Source: Enterocloster bolteae
Lineage (GTDB): Bacteria > Bacillota > Clostridia > Lachnospirales > Lachnospiraceae
Direction: 5' to 3'
DNA: 64,000 bases
Assembly: GCA_021772025.1 (NCBI GenBank)
Contig: JAETNT010000001.1
Coordinates: forward strand, 1-64,000
Part shown: positions 61,665-64,000 of the stretch, in pieces
Position numbering within the stretch: position 1 is the first letter of the stretch
Layout of the letters: the number at the start of each line of letters is the position of its first letter
Made by a program: the position numbers and the translations under genes
The notes under the pieces: model-generated
What the model was told of the DNA's origin: nothing
Seen by the model: the letters and a program-made list of their open reading frames with translations, nothing else
Database searches by the model: none

Positions 61665-63332
61665 GTGCCAAAAGAAACTCAAAGAAATCCCATTGTTATT
61701 GGCCATAAGAATCCGGATACGGATTCGATTTGTTCCGCCATTTGTTATGCCAATTTAAAGACCAAATCTACAGGAAAATACCATGAACCGGCCAGAGCCG
61801 GAAAGATTAACGGCGAGACTCAATATGTCTTGGATTATTTTGGAGTACAGGCGCCGAGATTAGTGGAAGATGTGAGAACCCAGGTGATGGATATTGAGAT
61901 TCGTCTGATGGAGGGCGTAGATCGAAATATTTCTCTGAAAAAGGCCTGGAATATGATGCAGGCCAATAATGCCGTAACGCTTCCGGTTGTAACGGATAAA
62001 GGAGCAATGGAAGGGCTGATTACAGTAGGAGATATTACAAAATCTTATATGAATATCTACGACAGCAGCATTTTATCCAAGGCAAATACCCAATATTCTA
62101 ATATCCTGGAAACCCTGGAAGGCGACTTGGTAGTAGGAAACGCAGATGCCTATTTTAATCAGGGAAAAGTACTGGTAGCCGCTGCTAACCCGGATTTAAT
62201 GGAATTTTATATTGAACCTCATGATCTGGTCATTTTGGGAAATCGTTATGAATCTCAACTCTGCGCCATTGAGATGGAGGCGGATTGTATTATCGTTTGC
62301 GAAGGGGCAGGCGCGTCTCTAACCATCCGCAAACTGGCGGAACAGCATGGATGTACGGTAATTGCTACTGCCTACGATACATATACAACGGCCCGCCTTA
62401 TTAACCAAAGTATGCCGGTGAGCTACTTTATGACTACGGACAAACTGATTACTTTTGAGGAAGAGGACTACATTGATGAGATCCGGGAGGTGATGGCCAG
62501 CAAACGGCACCGGGATTTTCCGATTTTAGATAAAAACGGGTTGTATAAGGGCATGATTTCCCGACGAAATCTGTTGGGGGCTACCGGAAAACAGGTGATT
62601 TTGGTAGACCATAACGAGAGAAACCAGGCGGTGGACGGGATCGCTGCCGCGGATATTCGTGAGATCATCGATCATCACCGTCTGGGCACAGTGGAGACCA
62701 TTTCCCCGGTATTCTTCCGCAACCAGCCATTAGGATGCACGGCTACTATTGTGTATCAGATGTATCAGGAAGCAGGGATAGAGATCGAGAAACAGATAGC
62801 AGGGCTTCTCTGCAGCGCGATTATTTCGGATACGCTGCTGTTCCGATCCCCTACATGTACTGCAGTGGATCGGGCTGCAGCTATGAAGTTAGCTGATATA
62901 GCCGGAGTGGAGATTGAAAAGTATGCCGGAAATATGTTTGCTGCCGGAAGCAATTTAAAAGGAAAAAATGACTCTGAGATTTTCTACCAGGATTTCAAAA
63001 CCTTTACTGCCGGCAAGATTGTTCTGGGAGTGGCGCAGGTCAGCTCCTTAAACGAAGAAGAACTGGCCGATCTGCGGGCCCGCATGGGATTGTTTATTAA
63101 GCAGGCTAAGGCAGACCGCAACATGGATATGATGTTCTTTATGCTGACTAATATTGTCACGGAATCGACGGATCTAATTTATGAGGGACAAGGGGCGGAG
63201 CAACTGGTAACCAAAGCCTTTCACCTAGAGAACGACGGGGTGCCGGAGAATCAAAACTGGATAACCCTTCCCGGGGTAGTTTCCCGTAAAAAGCAGCTTG
63301 TACCGGCGCTGGTACTGGCAGAACAGGAATAA
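61665..63332 (+). CDS. Family II Mn-dependent inorganic pyrophosphatase with CBS domains
   Basis: 555 residues. DHH-type motifs GHKNPDTDS (N-terminal), DHNE and DHHRLG, and the C-terminal substrate loop VVSRKKQ. A long insert (about residues 65-300) has two CBS domains around a DRTGG-like domain, as in nucleotide-regulated CBS-PPases, which AMP and ADP inhibit and ATP or Ap4A activate. GTG at 61665 is preferred because AGGAGG directly abuts the ATG at 61656 and leaves no spacing. Hydrolyses pyrophosphate to drive biosynthesis. Confidence 0.93.
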   Translation: MPKETQRNPIVIGHKNPDTDSICSAICYANLKTKSTGKYHEPARAGKINGETQYVLDYFGVQAPRLVEDVRTQVMDIEIRLMEGVDRNISLKKAWNMMQANNAVTLPVVTDKGAMEGLITVGDITKSYMNIYDSSILSKANTQYSNILETLEGDLVVGNADAYFNQGKVLVAAANPDLMEFYIEPHDLVILGNRYESQLCAIEMEADCIIVCEGAGASLTIRKLAEQHGCTVIATAYDTYTTARLINQSMPVSYFMTTDKLITFEEEDYIDEIREVMASKRHRDFPILDKNGLYKGMISRRNLLGATGKQVILVDHNERNQAVDGIAAADIREIIDHHRLGTVETISPVFFRNQPLGCTATIVYQMYQEAGIEIEKQIAGLLCSAIISDTLLFRSPTCTAVDRAAAMKLADIAGVEIEKYAGNMFAAGSNLKGKNDSEIFYQDFKTFTAGKIVLGVAQVSSLNEEELADLRARMGLFIKQAKADRNMDMMFFMLTNIVTESTDLIYEGQGAEQLVTKAFHLENDGVPENQNWITLPGVVSRKKQLVPALVLAEQE

Positions 63333-63382
63333 AAATACTCTGCCGGACTATCGGGCTTTTCGGATGAAAGGAGAAAAGAGTA

Positions 63383-64000
63383 TTGAAAAAAGTAAGAGGC
63401 ATATCCATTTTCAGAACAATGTTAGCCGCCATTACCATATCTGTTTTACTTGGAGGATGCCAGAGTAAAGAAAAGGAGCTTCAGGAGGAAACTGCCGCAA
63501 CCTCTCTTTTTTCTCCTTCTGCAGAATGGTATTCTCTTCAAATCGATAAAGAATATATGGGGGAATATCTGGATAATGGCTCTCCTCTTTTTACTGCCAG
63601 CTATCCCAGGATTACCTTATTGGAGAAACAAGAAGGGGATAATGGTTCATTAAAAGCCGCCTTAGATCAATATAATGAAAAGGTGCGTCAGGAGACTATC
63701 ACCCTATATACAGAAAATCTTCCCTATTTCAGGGAGATTTATATGGAATTTCCGGAAAATTTTTACGAGTATTCTTATGAAAGAAGTATCAATATTCAGC
63801 GTGGAGATTCCAGAGTATTAAGCTTTTGGGATATGGAATACGACAACTCCGGAGGACCTCACCCCAACTATTACTATAGCGGATATACCTTTGATGCGTA
63901 TAACGGAGAAAAGATAACGCTTACAGATGTAATTGCGGATACGGATAAGCTCTATGAATATGTAATGGAAAGACTGGCTGAGAGCGAAATAGAGGAAAAT
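63383..64000 (+). CDS. Lipoprotein, DUF3298/RsiV-like (partial, runs off right edge)
   Basis: 206 residues visible, open at the right edge. TTG start at 63383, preceded by AAAGGAGAAAAGAGTA. Signal peptide with lipobox VLLGGC (Cys26). The region FWDMEYDNSGGPHPNYYYSGYTFDAYNGEKITLTDVI is typical of DUF3298 domains, as in the extracellular part of RsiV. Anchored at the outer face of the membrane. Lacks a cytoplasmic anti-sigma part, so a lysozyme-binding or wall role is only a guess. Confidence 0.82.
   Translation, partial: MKKVRGISIFRTMLAAITISVLLGGCQSKEKELQEETAATSLFSPSAEWYSLQIDKEYMGEYLDNGSPLFTASYPRITLLEKQEGDNGSLKAALDQYNEKVRQETITLYTENLPYFREIYMEFPENFYEYSYERSINIQRGDSRVLSFWDMEYDNSGGPHPNYYYSGYTFDAYNGEKITLTDVIADTDKLYEYVMERLAESEIEEN

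Overview
The window looks like a chromosomal segment of a spore-forming, anaerobic member of the Clostridia, most like Lachnospiraceae. Supporting signs are pth/spoVC and spoVT, a bifunctional AdhE, a F-type ATP synthase whose c subunit carries Na+-binding residues, a choline-binding-repeat/CAP wall protein, strong AGGAGG ribosome sites, and several ABC and tripartite transporters for carbohydrate-type substrates. The species cannot be named from the sequence alone. No rRNA, tRNA, CRISPR array, transposase or phage gene was seen.

Layout. 1-1171 (minus): LytTR regulator, DUF3021 membrane protein and the start of an ABC ATPase that runs off the left edge. 1464-3479 (minus): FAD-dependent oxidoreductase and an ECF S component. 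3480-3863: gene-free stretch with a strongly self-complementary element. 3864-8038 (plus): pth and mfd. 8053-31942: about 24 kb of accessory genes lying between mfd and spoVT, which are close together in many spore-formers. This part holds a MATE exporter, a broken AraC regulator facing a broken heparinase, a TetR/membrane/DUF2871/Cu-Zn-SOD operon, an AraC regulator with an MBL-hydrolase/sugar ABC operon, a small-molecule-kinase-like gene with adhE, and a two-component system/sugar ABC/unknown protein/GH28/sulfatase cluster. 32114-36880: spoVT, a chemoreceptor and a 5'-nucleotidase with an internal LysM domain. 37072-38305: bioY behind a BirA-type operator, and a UPF0340 protein. 38329-47199: LacI regulator, tripartite (TctCBA-type) transporter, PHP-type metallohydrolase and two sulfatases. 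47222-51643: AraC regulator divergent from a sugar ABC transporter. 51807-59069: complete ATP synthase operon (two AtpI/AtpZ-like genes, then BEFHAGDC). 59176-64000: CAP-domain wall protein, nucleotidyltransferase, CBS-type Mn pyrophosphatase and a partial DUF3298-type lipoprotein.

How it fits together. Three separate loci pair a regulator with a solute importer and, in two of them, cytoplasmic sulfatases. None of the three sulfatases nor the GH28 enzyme has a signal peptide, so the simplest reading is import of small sulfated compounds followed by cytoplasmic desulfation and cleavage. All three sulfatases carry a Cys-type active site and would need a radical-SAM maturase (anSME) encoded elsewhere. 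The three sugar ABC transporters lack their own ATPase and probably share one. The most unusual loci are the LacI/tripartite-transporter/PHP/sulfatase/sulfatase cluster, the ABC/unknown/GH28/sulfatase cluster and the mirror-symmetric BirA operator-promoter upstream of bioY.
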